This document shows, piece by piece, positions 53,901-64,000 of a stretch of 64,000 bases of DNA. This DNA is from Magicicada septendecula (taxonomy: Eukaryota; Arthropoda; Insecta; Hemiptera; Cicadidae). Made by a program: the position numbers and the translations under genes. A model generated the notes under the pieces. That model saw nothing but the letters and a program-made list of their open reading frames with translations, made no database searches and had not been told where the DNA came from. The stretch spans positions 1 to 64,000 of the forward strand of contig JAWRYS010001480.1 in assembly GCA_034769895.1 (NCBI GenBank), written 5' to 3'. The stretch's first letter is position 1; every line of letters starts with the position of its first letter.

Positions 53901-54143
53901 CTTGGTCTCGTCCCGACATCGCCGTCGTCAACGGGTGTCGGGTACACTCTTGGGGCAGAGGAGAGAGCAAACTCCCGTACTGTACTGCACTAGCACTTTA
54001 TCACTGGCACTCACCACACTTCGGCACTGAACACCGCGCACAAGGTAGGAACAATAGCCCGCACACGACTGAACGCGAACTGGCCGAATTCTGGCCCACT
54101 CGAACTGATCCGAATATTTTTAGCCAACTGGCTGGTCTGGAGA

Positions 54144-54862
54144 AAATACACTGTGCAGAATGCGATGCTATTTATATCGGACAATGTGGCCGTGCTCTGA
54201 AACATCGCATTTCTGAACATAAGAAGGCGATTTTAACCAATACATCTAATACAGGTTTTGCAGGTCATTGCTTACAACACAATCACTTCATAGACACAAA
54301 AAACATAACACTACTCCACAACATACAAAAAGGTAAAAAAAAAAATGGATTTGTTAGAAATTTTAGAAATTAAAAAAGCAATAAAAGATAATAAAAATTT
54401 AACCAATGAACAGACTGAATTTTGTGTATCCCCTTTATTAAAACCTGTTATTTAGTTTAGTTTATTTTATATTATTTTGAATGTTCATCATTATTTTAAA
54501 TTTTGCAATCTGTTATTTAGTTTAGTTTATTTTATATTATTTTGAATGTTCATCATTATTTTAAATTTAGCATCAGTTTATATTTAGTTCAGTTAATTTT
54601 ATATTTTGCATTCATGATTGTATTTAGTTTTTAAAGACACCTGACCTTCCCTTGTCTCTTGTACACCCCCCTCGCCATCACAACACAGATGTTCCAGATA
54701 CGCCCTAAACAGATGTTCACCACCTACACTCCACTAACATCCTGTGTTCAGTAATTTCATTCACTCGCCTCTTTGACAATGGCTTAGCTAGTCGAAACAG
54801 CTGTCAGAGTTAATTAAAAAAAAATTTGTGAAACTTGCCAAGTGTTTTTATATATTTTACAA
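54144..54862 (+). pseudogene. Penelope-like element copy 2, endonuclease and 3' tail
   Basis: Resumes after the duplicated AAATACACTGTG with AECDAIYIGQCGRALKHRIS then EHKKAIL, the GIY-YIG endonuclease with the R...EH motif preserved here. A poly-A expansion at about 54334-54344 shifts the frame before the terminal KPVI stop at about 54453. The 3' tail has a 69-bp direct repeat (about 54451-54519 and 54520-54588, TTATTTAGTTTAGTTTATTT) and the hammerhead-like motif. Confidence 0.78.
54769..54809 (+). other. Hammerhead-like motif in Penelope 3' tail (copy 2)
   Basis: CTCT, core TTGACAA, one T, stem II GGCT-TAGCT-AGTC, GAAA, palindrome ACAGCTGT then C, then AGAG. CTCT pairs with AGAG as helix I. 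The core differs from CUGANGA at two positions, including G8 to A, so it is probably inactive. TTGACAA is what CTGACGA would become after C-to-T and CpG decay. Confidence 0.45.
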
Positions 54863-54879
54863 AACCTTTGTATTAATAT

Positions 54880-57800
54880 GAGTAGCCTAGTTTCAAAGAC
54901 GGTGAACTCCAATTTTTTCAAAATTGGGTTTATGATTGATTCTTATGTAGAATTGTACGAGCTATCTGAATATGAAGTCAGTTTGTGACAAAAATGGCCA
55001 GAACTGTGTTAAAATTACATCTGAAAAATGAGCTTAGTTACATATACGGCCAACTCCTTAACAGCTTGGTTACAATATCGGCCAACTCCATTTAGAACCA
55101 ATCAGAGCTTTAGATCCTGTCACGTGACAGCTGCAGGGCTGATGGGATTGTTGTTATTATCGTCTGTTGTACACTGTGCTGTTTGGGTTATTTAGATAGA
55201 TTGTGATATTTATTTTGTGAACTTTACTCTTGCGAGTGTGATTTTATTACATTTAATAAAGTAATCAAAAGTTCTGATTGTTATGGAGAAAAACGGAAGA
55301 AACTCCTCCAAGTAAAAGCAGGAAGAGAGTAGCAAATCTGACAAAATGGAAGCGTGCAAAAGCAAAGGAAGTGAGGTTAGTTTTACTTTACGGTACATTT
55401 TTTACTACATTAGTTGAGATATTTTTGTGAAAATGTTTTTTTTCACATAACGTTAAATTTTAATGAACACTTTTAATGTCTTCAATAATCATGATGATTG
55501 TGTAGTGTTGCAATGCTAAAACCTAAATAATACCAGTAGAATTTCAATTACAAATAATGCAATATCAAACTGTAAAGAAGATAGTAAATGTTGTTTTGAG
55601 CAACTTTAGCACAATTACTATTTAATTTACCAATGTGTCAACAAAATACTGGTTTAGTGTGTTGTGTTTAGATGTGAGTATTGCGTATTGCACTCACTTA
55701 TGTTCTCATCATACTAATTACAGATTAATCAGTTAATTTAGAAAAGAAAAACTAATTTTCGTGTACTTTTGTCTGTTCCAGATACGGACCAAAAAGCATC
55801 CCCGTTTTTCCTACTTGGTGGTCACAGAGGTAAACACAAAAACTGCAGTCTTTTGCGGATGGAGGACTTGAAAAGATTTCATGCAGCATTTTATGCGGTC
55901 AGATCAAAATTTGCTCAAGATATGTTTTTGTTAAAATATTGCTCTGCAGATGCTCCAGAGTGACATAGGCCAGAGAATTTACAAAGGGGTAAGAAAACCA
56001 TCACTTTTTCTTATTTCATTGAAAATACGGCTGGAAACAAAGTGGAAGTTTGGAGAGACACTTTTTTAAATGTCCTGGAAATTACAAAACACAGGGTTCA
56101 AGGAGTGTACAAGCGTTTCAAAGCTGATGGATCTCTAGTTCCAGTAGAGACCCGTGGAAGGTACAGAAAAGCTGCTATGTATGAGCACAAAATAGAGTCA
56201 ATCAAATCATTTATTAAAAAATTTAAAGGGTGTGAATCACATTATTCTAGAGCTAAAACTGCCCGTATCTATTTACATTCCACCCTTAACATAGCAAAAA
56301 TGTGGAGGATGTATCAGGAATCAGTTTCTGATGAACTGAAAGTTAAAGAGTCACTGTTTCGTAAAATATTTGTTACTAATTTCAATATTAGTTTTAAAAG
56401 TCCAACCACCGATGTATGCTCAATATGTTTACAGTTGTATGAGAAAATTAAGCAAGAGAAAAATGAAAACCTTAAACAAAAGCTAAACACCGATGTAACA
56501 GTGCATAAAACTCAAGCCAAAAGTTTTTATGATTTCTTAAAAAAAGATGAAGCTGGGGTTTTTATTATATCTTTTGATATGCAGAAGAATATGCCAATTC
56601 CACAACTGCCAGATCAAATTACATACTATTCTAGACAGTTGTACTGCTATAATTTGACCATCATTTCTGGAAAGTCCATTGGTAAATCAGCTCTAGATAA
56701 AGAAAATGTTTCAGTGTATTCGTGGGCTGAGCATGAAATGAAAAAGTCCTCAAATGAAATTGCTTCCGCAGTTTTCAATGAACTTCAGGGAAAAGTAAAT
56801 AACGGGGCCTTAAACGAAGTTCATACTGTTCGATTGGTGGCTGATGGGTGCCCAGGGCAGAACAAAAATACAACAATTTTATCAATGTGCCTTGCCTGGT
56901 TGGCTCGTGCCCCATCACATATAAAAAAAATGGAAATGGTTTTCCCTGATACTGGGCACTCGTACATGCCCAGTGATAGAGTGTTTGGATTGATTGAAAG
57001 AGATGTACAAAAAATGGAAACTGTTATTCTGCTGGAGGAGTACCATCAGGTTTTCCAAAACCATGGTACCTCAAAATTTTTGGAACTGACTGGACTAACT
57101 GTGATTGGAAAGCTGAAGCAAAACAAAATGTCAAAGATCCAGCTGCACTTCACTTCCAAATTTCAAAAGTTCGAAAACTTGTTTTAACTAAAATGAAATG
57201 CTCCATATCTGTAAGTGGAGAAAACAACTATAACATGAATATAGCACAGTCTTTATTAATAACAAAGAACGGCAAAAAGCCTATGGATATTAATCCAACA
57301 GAGTTAGTTATAGGTGTCAAAGTGAAGCCCTCTAAAATAATTGACGTTGAAAAATTGCTTGTTAAGCAGTATGGTGAAAACTGGAAGGAACTGCAAAAAT
57401 TGCAATGACTTAAGAAAATAATAGAAGAAAATGACACAAAACCTGAACTTCCTAAAGAAGCTTTTCATTGTGACTGTGAAAATATGCCTGCTGATGAATG
57501 CAATGATGTTATTGAGATTATTTTGCAAGATAATGACATCCAATAAAGTTTTGTTTTAACATTTGTGTTCTTTCAGTATTGGTAATATTGCTGTTTAATT
57601 GAATTTGTTTCATTTTTAACAAAAGTATTATTGAATCTGTGTATTGCTTTTTGATAATAAATGACTTTTTGTTTTACTGCTTATCAACAAACTTTTATTT
57701 TATACTCCTGATAACTAAATTACTGCAACAGTCACCAGTATCCTATCTTTGTTACAAAAACAGCCAACTCCCAATCTTGGTTACAAACATGGCCAACTCC

Positions 57801-57997
57801 ATAATTCAACTGCAAATTTCTGCTTATTTTCTAACTCAAAAAAGCAGATATTAGTGCTTTTTCAATTTTTAGACTACCATGAATCTACAGAAAAAAATTC
57901 AAGTTGTTAGTGTTAATAATTTTATGGAAACCAGTTTTTCTGCTCTCCTGTAAAATTTTGCTAAACGGAGATAGCCATCTTTGTAACCAGGCTACTC
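54880..57997 (+). mobile_element. DNA transposon, GAG...CTC ends, ATAT target duplication
   Basis: Termini GAGTAGCCTAGTTTCAAAGA (left) and the inverse of GAGTAGCCTGGTTACAAAGA (right), flanked by ATAT on both sides (54876-54879 and 57998-58001). Four 24-bp subterminal copies of a TTGGTTACAAACATGGCCAA-type repeat continuing CTCC lie at 55034-55057, 55066-55089, 57748-57771 and 57777-57800, matching the inner part of the ends. The 3.1-kb body holds a decayed transposase gene. GAG...CTC ends with a 4-bp duplication recall Sola-type transposons, but superfamily assignment is tentative. Confidence 0.8.
55280..57545 (+). pseudogene. Decayed DDE-type transposase gene
   Basis: A likely first exon at 55280-55375 (PPSKSRKRVANLTKWKRAKA, basic) ends at a GTTAGT donor; the second begins after TTCCAG near 55780. 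The main frame (55769-57187) has one internal TGA at 55961: LKRFHAAFYAVRSKFAQDM, stop, then VEVWRDTFLNVLEITKHRVQ. Candidate catalytic acids: FIISFDMQKN, RLVADGCPGQNKN, and the Glu in PSDRVFGLIER. A frameshift near 57100 separates the C-terminal part (57193-57408 and on to about 57545), followed by AATAAA. The family resembles uncharacterised insect proteins of the DUF7869 kind, by recollection of their motif pattern. Non-functional here. Confidence 0.68.
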
Positions 57998-58004
57998 ATA
58001 TGTT

Positions 58005-58658
58005 TCACCAAGTGCCCAACGAGTCATCAATTAATATCGTGAAACCGTGAATTCTAGTTAGAACCTCCTTAAGGTTTTCCAAATGGTCTTTGAAAGTCTT
58101 CCCGATGACTATGACATCGTCTAAATAAACAAGGCAAGTTTTCCATGTCAGACCTCGGAGTACCAGGTCTATCATTCTTTCAAATGTTGCCGGTGCATTA
58201 TAGAGTCCAAATGGCATGACGTTAAATTGGAATAAGCTACTTGGGGTCGAGAAAGCGGTCTTTTCCTTGTCTTCTTGATAAAGACCCACTTGTCAATATC
58301 CACTCTTCAGGTCCATTGTGGAAAACCACTGTGCTCCGGACAACGTGTCGAGTGTATCGTCAACGCGAGGTAATGGATAGCAGTCTTTCTTTGTAACGTC
58401 ATTTAACGTCCTGTAGTCTATGCAGAAACACAACCCACCATCCTTCTTCACTACCAGCACTACAGGAGAAGACCAAGCACTTGACGAAGGTTCGATTACT
58501 CCCTCTGTCAACATGTCCTGTACTAACCGAGACATTTCCTCTTGTTTAGATAATGGAGGCCTTCGAGGAGGTTGGCGTATCGGTGTTGTGTCTCCAGTAT
58601 TAATGTGATGTGCACAAGAGAGGTTCTTCCCAGCGACTGTCCCCAAACTGCAAAACAT
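58005..58658 (-). pseudogene. pol: Element D reverse transcriptase (partial)
   Basis: VLVVKKDGGLCFCIDYRTLN, FSTMDLKSGY, a TGA in place of the usual Trp, then QVGLYQEDKEKTAF, QFNVMPFGLYNAPATFER and the catalytic VYLDDVIVIGKTF. These are Gypsy-clade motifs 1-5. The reading diverges after LTRI, marking the truncation. Confidence 0.85.
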
Positions 58659-58667
58659 TCTTTCAAT

Positions 58668-59400
58668 TCATGTAAAAACTGTCAGTTCTTTTAACTCACG
58701 ACTTGAGAGGTCGTTAAAAGATCTGTTCAATAATTCTTGCAGTTCCTCTGGTAATTTGGAATTATCCGAAGCACTGGATCTTCGTTGCGTCATTCCGGCT
58801 ACCCAGGCCACAGGAGTCAATTTGCCCAGGAGCGTACTGCTTTGTAAAGTGATAGCTTGATCCAAAATATTCGCCACTCTAGTAGGTACATTTCTGGTTT
58901 CGTCAGGTTTTACTAAACTTCTGGCAATTAGTATTCCCGGTGTGCTAACTACCTGGGTTTTGAATATAGAGCACTGGTTGCCCCTAGTATCTACCTCGGT
59001 TCTAACCATGATCTTTTCGGAGTTTGACGGAACAGTTATGGCCACTTGGATTATGACGTCCATCGATTTTTCTGCTGTCGTCATTGTTGATAGCATTACC
59101 TCTTCGCCTCCGATTCTCAAGACATTGTTTTTGAAGTCGACTATAAATCCGTATGTGTTCATAACGTCCACACCAAGAATGTCTGCAACAAGTACTTGTT
59201 GATTAAACTCAAGTCGACCGAGGCGTAGGTGTATCTCCACTTTTCCATACACTTTTACAGGCCTTCCAGTAGCTGTTCGCAAGCTGCAAGAGCACCATAT
59301 TGGCTCGAGATCTTTCACCACGTTGGGGCGCACAATAGAAACTCTTGCGCCTGTGTCAACTGTAATCGACGTTGGCCTTTCTTGAACGAATCAGGTAACC
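58668..59400 (-). pseudogene. pol: Element D aspartic protease and pol N-terminus
   Basis: ITVDTGARVSIVRPNVV carries the DTG active site, followed by GVDVMNTYGFIVDFKNNVL (flap and C-terminal part). A linker leads towards reverse transcriptase and is cut by a stop near 58668. It is in the same frame as the other D segments. Confidence 0.75.
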
Positions 59401-59519
59401 ATCAAGCTCCTGCTGTTTTTCTGAAGTGTAGAAATTGCGTATTCTCTAGGGGCTTCTTTCCTCCAGTTAGTCAGCACACTATCCCATTGTACCGACTATT
59501 GCTCGTTTCCCTGCAGCTG

Positions 59520-60590
59520 AATTCTAACCCGACAATCTCATTGTAGATGTCCAGGTTTCCCACATCTATAACACTTTGGTCTTCCACCCTTTCTTATTTT
59601 ATTCTGTGGCGCCGACCGTTGAGTTTCTGTTCCTTGTTCTTCTTCCTCATCGTCTGTGCCGTCGCGATCTTTTAGCACACGCACTTTATGACTTGTCCAA
59701 CCAGACGCTGATTTGGCGGCCTCAAATTGCAAAGCATGTACCAGGGCGTCTGTACTGTTCTGGTGTCTTGCCATTCGTAACACTTGCTGTAGTTCGTTAT
59801 CTCGGACACTGGCAGTAAATGTCTGCATCGCAAAACTCGTTCGAAAATCTTCTGGCGCTTCAGGATAGGCCAGTCTAATTAGTCTGTCGATACTTGCTTC
59901 AAACTCTTGAAGGCTCTCCCCGGAATTCTGTCGCTTGCTCTCAACTGGGTGCAGTACACATCTCACAAATGTTTATCACCATACCGTAATTCCAGAGTTT
60001 TTATCAATTTGGCATATGTGTTTTGGCTGTCAGGTGGCACTTTCTGTAGTAGTTCTGCCGCGGGCGAGGTGATATTGACTTATTTTCTGTTTCTTTCTGT
60101 CTTTATCATTGGTTCAGTCTGTTCACAAAGTTATTTTGGTTGTAACTTCAAGCACTGCTCAACTTCATTTTTAATCTGCTCTTTTATATTTGTAATTGAG
60201 TCTTCTATTTTCCACACTCAAGACAGATTTTTCTACTTCAGCTATTTTATATGACATGGATTCTTCTATGTCAGATATTCTGGTAATTTGATTGTTAAGC
60301 TCACCTCGTAATTCACCTACATCACCAAGTAGGAGACCCAATTCTGCAGTACTATGTTCTTGCATCTGTTTCTGCTCCTGTATTAATGCTTTGATGGCTA
60401 CTGTTTCACGCTTTCGTTCTTCTGCCTCCTGTCGTCTTCGTTCCTCTGTCTCTAGCAGTAGTGCTTTCTGACATTCCTCAGCCTCTTCTCTTTCCTGCCT
60501 ATCTTTCTCATCCTGTCGTTTTTCTGCTTCTTTCTGTATCTGCTGCAGCAGTATTTGTAAAGCTTCCATCATCTGACTGGGATCCATGTT
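59520..60590 (-). pseudogene. gag: Element D gag
   Basis: An N-terminal Glu/Arg/Lys-rich coiled coil starts at the ATG near 60587 (MDPSQMMEALQILLQQIQKE). The central region is frameshifted and partly deleted (AAELLQKVPPDSQNTYAKLI in another frame at 59967-60065). The C-terminal core GESLQEFEASIDRLIRLAYP and a zinc knuckle CYRCGKPGHLQ follow, where the next Arg codon is TGA (59538-59540) before DC. Confidence 0.82.
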
Positions 60591-60651
60591 TACCGATTAA
60601 TTACGAATCACGCTCGTCGTGTTGTCCACTGTTTCCACTGTTAACCATTTT

Positions 60652-60669
60652 ATCCCAGTTCTGACACCA
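60652..60669 (-). promoter_or_regulatory. Primer binding site, element D
   Basis: Minus strand TGGTGTCAGAACTGGGAT, one base inside the LTR. The primer tRNA was not identified. Confidence 0.6.
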
Positions 60670-60670
60670 C

Positions 60671-61207
60671 TGTTACGATGGTGTACTCGATCGTCATAGG
60701 TACAGTGGAAACAAAATAAGTACAAGACACCAATTAAGTCACTAATAACCAGCTTTAATTTCACCGTTAAACAGTTCGTAATTAACAATACAGTCTCTAC
60801 AACAAATCAAATAAAATTGTTCACACGCAAATTTTATGTCAACTAATCTTAAACACAATTGTTATTACAATTATACCGTCCGATAATAAAACACAGTTAA
60901 CTAATAATCACTTGAACGCGCACAGTAATAACTCGAACCGCACTGTAAATAAATTGCCACTAATACTGAACTGAATGTCGTTGAGTACTGGTATTTATAC
61001 CGCCACAAATTACCAGATTATTCCATAATGCGTGTTAGCGCCAGAGTGTGCGGCATAATTAATTTCGGCATTGACACAGTCCACGCGGCTGGCGCCTTCG
61101 AGAAAACTCTCGCGGATGTGTCTACAGTCATGTAGGCCACACACATAAGAGCGAGATTCTTCTGGCACATTCGACAAACATGTAGATTGTTCTGTGATGT
61201 CATAACA
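60671..61207 (-). repeat. Element D LTR
   Basis: About 537 bp with perfect inverted termini TGTTA...TAACA. It is related to the lone LTR at 43674-44123. Confidence 0.75.
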
Positions 61208-61598
61208 CTATGATGTCATACCAGTATTATGTACGTAAGTGCAAAAAATAATTAGGTGGCAACACAAAAATCATAGTGGAATAGAGTTCATTTTTTAAAA
61301 CAACCGTAACATATTATACCATAAATTTACTAATGTTAATTTATAACCACAAAAGCATTAGGTTTTTTTTATTTTAAACACAATCATTTTTAGTTGCTAA
61401 CAAGGGTCTGCATAATACAGAATAATTATGAATACCATTAAAAAGAAGAAATACCAAAATTATAAAAACTCCAGCACAAAGAGAGAGTTAGAATTATGGC
61501 TCTGGAGGGGCTGATTTTGCACCCACTGGGCGATAGGGTCGCCACATCCCTACGCCACTATTATACTAACAATCGGAATACAAACAAAGAATATAACA
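61208..61598. other. Unassigned sequence
   Basis: AT-rich, no signature recognised. Confidence 0.5.
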
Positions 61599-62433
61599 TA
61601 CGAGGTTTAATTCAAACTTCATGCAATTTTGCAATTTTCATTGCTACAAGTGTCCAATTAAAAAAACTGTTTTATGTGATGTTGATACACATATTGGTGA
61701 CATTCGTCTAAAATTCTAGCCCCATTTGATACATGGTTTAGATTTTAGAGCAAGTCATCCTTAGATGTATTAGACGATTATTTGTCATTTCTTTAATGCA
61801 AGATTGAAGAACATGGATCAAATTTTGTGTAAACTGTGAGATAAACTGCTCTGTCCTGGTAGACATCTTCAGAAGGCTTATGCCAAGTATCCGGTGCTCG
61901 AATAAGCGGTTTACAAGCTTAAAGACTGGCGCAAATACGAGTTGAAGGTCAGCTGAAGATCAGGGTTGTCACACGAAGATATGTTTTTGTGTTCCAGGAA
62001 ATTTCATTGCTAGGCCCAGTGGTAAATACAGAGTACTATTTCCACATTTTATGCCATTTGTATGAAATTATTTGTAGAACCGCCAGATTTACTGAAGGAT
62101 AATTTATGAAAATTTCAGCCTGATAATGCTCCTGAACTTATGTCATTGGCCTGCAGACATACTGTACTCACCAGATGTGTATCAAAAGGATCTTTCCCCC
62201 TCCCAATAATTGTAATATAACAGGACAATATTTGAAAGCAACCTCATCACATAGCAAGCTCAAAGCTGAACCAAAAATATAATATTTGAAATATTTTGAA
62301 GACTGCAAAAGGGCCAAGTTAATGTGTACCATTTGACAGAGACTACTTTGAAGTCACAGTATAAGTGTCAATGAATCAAGGCATAATTTTTAAAATAAAG
62401 AAGACTCCATGAACTTTTTGATTATATCTCGTA
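61599..62433 (+). mobile_element. Mariner-type relic, internally deleted
   Basis: Ends TACGAGGTTTAATTCAAA and, inverted, TACGAGATATAATCAAAAAG, each at a TA dinucleotide, as for mariner insertions. The interior (about 835 bp) shows only fragments similar to transposase (e.g. DRDYFEV near the 3' end) with many stops. Confidence 0.55.
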
Positions 62434-64000
62434 CTGCACTTGTATACCTACTATTTGCAACATTAAACCATACTACAATAAAGTAAACAGATTAGGTTTG
62501 GAAACATATCTTACTAATATTAGTTATTTAAACCATATATTAACTACTGTAAGGTTATAACACCAAAAAAATATTATGGCACCTTTTTGTAATTAAGAAA
62601 ATCATTTTTAGTTGCTAACAAAGTTGCGACTTCATTCACCAAATCTTGTGTGCAGCAACATAGACAACTCTCTCAAACATGAATACTTCCTCATAAAACA
62701 GTGGAAAATTAACAGTTTACTATTTCTCTGTTCATATAAGAAACCATGTGCTTAGACTCATGTGGCGTCCTTTTACACCTGCAGTGGCAAGTGTTACGAC
62801 CCCTGTAGTTCTGCAATGTGATGTTGAACAAAACTCTGCAATATGTATGTATATATAGGAGGAATGGAGTGTTATAACAATTCCATCACATGAACACGTG
62901 CGCGAGAACGCATGCACGCACACGCAAAAACACACACACACTGCAGTGATCCTGTTAAATGATGATGACCCAACTAAGGAATATACACTCCACTTTGCTA
63001 ACTCACAATAAATCACACTACTTTGTTTGGTAATTCCAATGCACTTCCATACCTACTGTGGCTTTTTCAACAAACTATTTTAAGACTGATTCATTTTTTC
63101 TTCCTTTACTGCAGTAATTAATACTACATTTACTGATTCCCTATCTAAGTCTGTTTAGCCAGGTTTAGTAAACAAGTTTTAGTTTTGCCAAGATTCTGTT
63201 AACTTTTTTTTAACTTGGTATTTTTACCTGCAAATTGTAGGAACTCACACATCAGATAAACAGTCGATTTCTGTTCCTCGGCGAAATGGACACTACAACA
63301 GGTGTGAAACATGGTGTCATGGAATTTGTAATATCTCCACGACACCCATGAGTCCACACACGTTATGGTGACAGGAATATCCTATCAATTGGTTTCCTGG
63401 TCAATTACATTTATTTGGTTTACCTCAAGACAACTGAATTTTGATCCATGGATAACATGGAATTTGCCACAACACATTGCAGATAATCCTGCCAAACCTG
63501 TGACTACATAAACACATGAGTAGCCATCAGTAGCATCTTGAAGAATCATTAGTTAAAGCAAGTCCCGTATTAAAACAAAACCCTTTCCCACACTATTTCA
63601 CCACACCATTTCATTATGTCATTACCTGGCGTTAATCCACCAGGCAGCAAAATAAGCTATTGTCTACACAAGAAACAACAAATATAACTTCTTCTCTACC
63701 AGTATCTCATAATTTATAACAGATATGTTACGGGTACTGAAACAAGATGTTCTGACTGATATGCAATTCACGAATATAGTCAAATTGAACTCTTCAACAT
63801 ACATGTTGCAGGTTTCTGTATTAGTACTGTTATTAGTACTAAACCATCAACTGAGTGATCAACTGAATGAGTTAGCACAAATTACAGTCACAAATTAATT
63901 ACCTACGTCTACAATAACAACAGTTGTATTAGTCAGTGGTCTGGGAGAAAGTCGAGTTTATGAGTCCTCCTGTGTAATCAATGAGTGCATCTGAAGTGTA
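62434..64000. other. Unassigned sequence
   Basis: AT-rich with a short (CA)n stretch near 62920-62940. No gene, RNA or transposon signature recognised on either strand. Confidence 0.5.

Larger units (their letters stand above)
46915..54143 (-). mobile_element. Jockey-type non-LTR retrotransposon inserted in Penelope copy 2
   Basis: Flanked by the 12-bp duplication AAATACACTGTG (46903-46914 and 54144-54155); Penelope copy 1 shows the uninterrupted site (about 63-75). The minus strand carries ORF1 (Gag-like, zinc knuckles) and ORF2 (endonuclease, reverse transcriptase), both decayed. It is markedly GC-richer than its surroundings. The 3' end on the minus strand finishes in CATCCATCCAT rather than poly-A. 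It contains two later insertions (48039-48240 and 51976-53142). Confidence 0.88.
58002..61207 (-). mobile_element. Gypsy-type element 'D', decayed and 3'-truncated, minus strand
   Basis: In minus orientation: LTR (61207-60671), PBS, gag with coiled coil and CCHC knuckle, protease, and the first half of reverse transcriptase. Homology stops near 58055; RNase H, integrase and the second LTR are missing. Most of the coding region stays in one frame and is broken by point nonsense mutations, so this is an old copy. Confidence 0.85.

Noticed and set aside
43674..61207. A single element D spanning both related LTRs, with everything between as later insertions
   Set aside because: The two LTRs are too diverged, no internal D sequence adjoins the left one, and the right part is truncated next to the DNA transposon.
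62732..63016. 94-codon minus-strand Cys/Val-rich frame
   Set aside because: Includes a CA-repeat translation; no other support.

Overview
The window looks like a stretch of arthropod, probably insect, nuclear genome. It is AT-rich, contains one recognisable host gene fragment, and is otherwise filled by nested transposable elements typical of large insect genomes. The host gene is the 3' end of a type-B carboxylesterase-like gene: two exons at 2295-2433 and 3381-3633 with canonical splice junctions. No bacterial-style genes, tRNAs, rRNAs or CRISPR arrays were seen.

Layout. (1) 1-2005: 3' part of a Penelope-like element (PLE), with a GIY-YIG endonuclease relic and a hammerhead-like motif in its tail, broken up by a (TG)n tract and a fold-back insertion. 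(2) 2295-3633: esterase exons, then diverged tandem duplications up to 5640. (3) 5908-34574: a Gypsy-type LTR retrotransposon 'A' arranged as LTR-internal-LTR-internal-LTR, flanked by the 4-bp duplication GAGT. Its first pol gene is split by a 6.8-kb non-autonomous relative 'B' (12163-18943, duplication ACGA). (4) 35784-41766: a second non-autonomous relative 'C' (duplication CTGC, LTRs identical by eye). (5) 41767-46190: a fold-back element, a mariner relic, a lone LTR and an open BEL/Pao integrase fragment. (6) 46200-54862: a second PLE copy split by a minus-strand Jockey-type element (46915-54143, 12-bp duplication). That element carries two further insertions: a 5'-truncated plus-strand Jockey (51976-53142) and a 202-bp fold-back element with hammerhead-like motifs (48039-48240). 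(7) 54880-57997: a cut-and-paste DNA transposon with GAG...CTC ends, ATAT duplication and a decayed DDE-type transposase. (8) 58002-61207: a decayed, truncated minus-strand Gypsy element 'D' with one LTR. (9) 61599-62433: a second mariner relic, then unassigned sequence.

How the parts fit. A carries gag and pol; copy 1 is open apart from the B insertion, and copy 2 has a pol frameshift and a damaged zinc finger. B and C have their own LTRs and primer sites but no protease, polymerase or integrase. Each encodes one protein: an A-like Gag N-terminus fused to a second domain conserved between B and C that I do not recognise. A, B and C also share a long 3' non-coding region and a hairpin directly before the polypurine tract whose stem differs between families but keeps its pairing. 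The simplest reading is an autonomous element and two parasitic relatives that share cis-acting RNA signals and contribute a modified Gag-like protein. This family is the best candidate here for an undescribed system.

All identifications come from reading the sequence. No database search, alignment or folding program was run; identity statements between copies are by eye.
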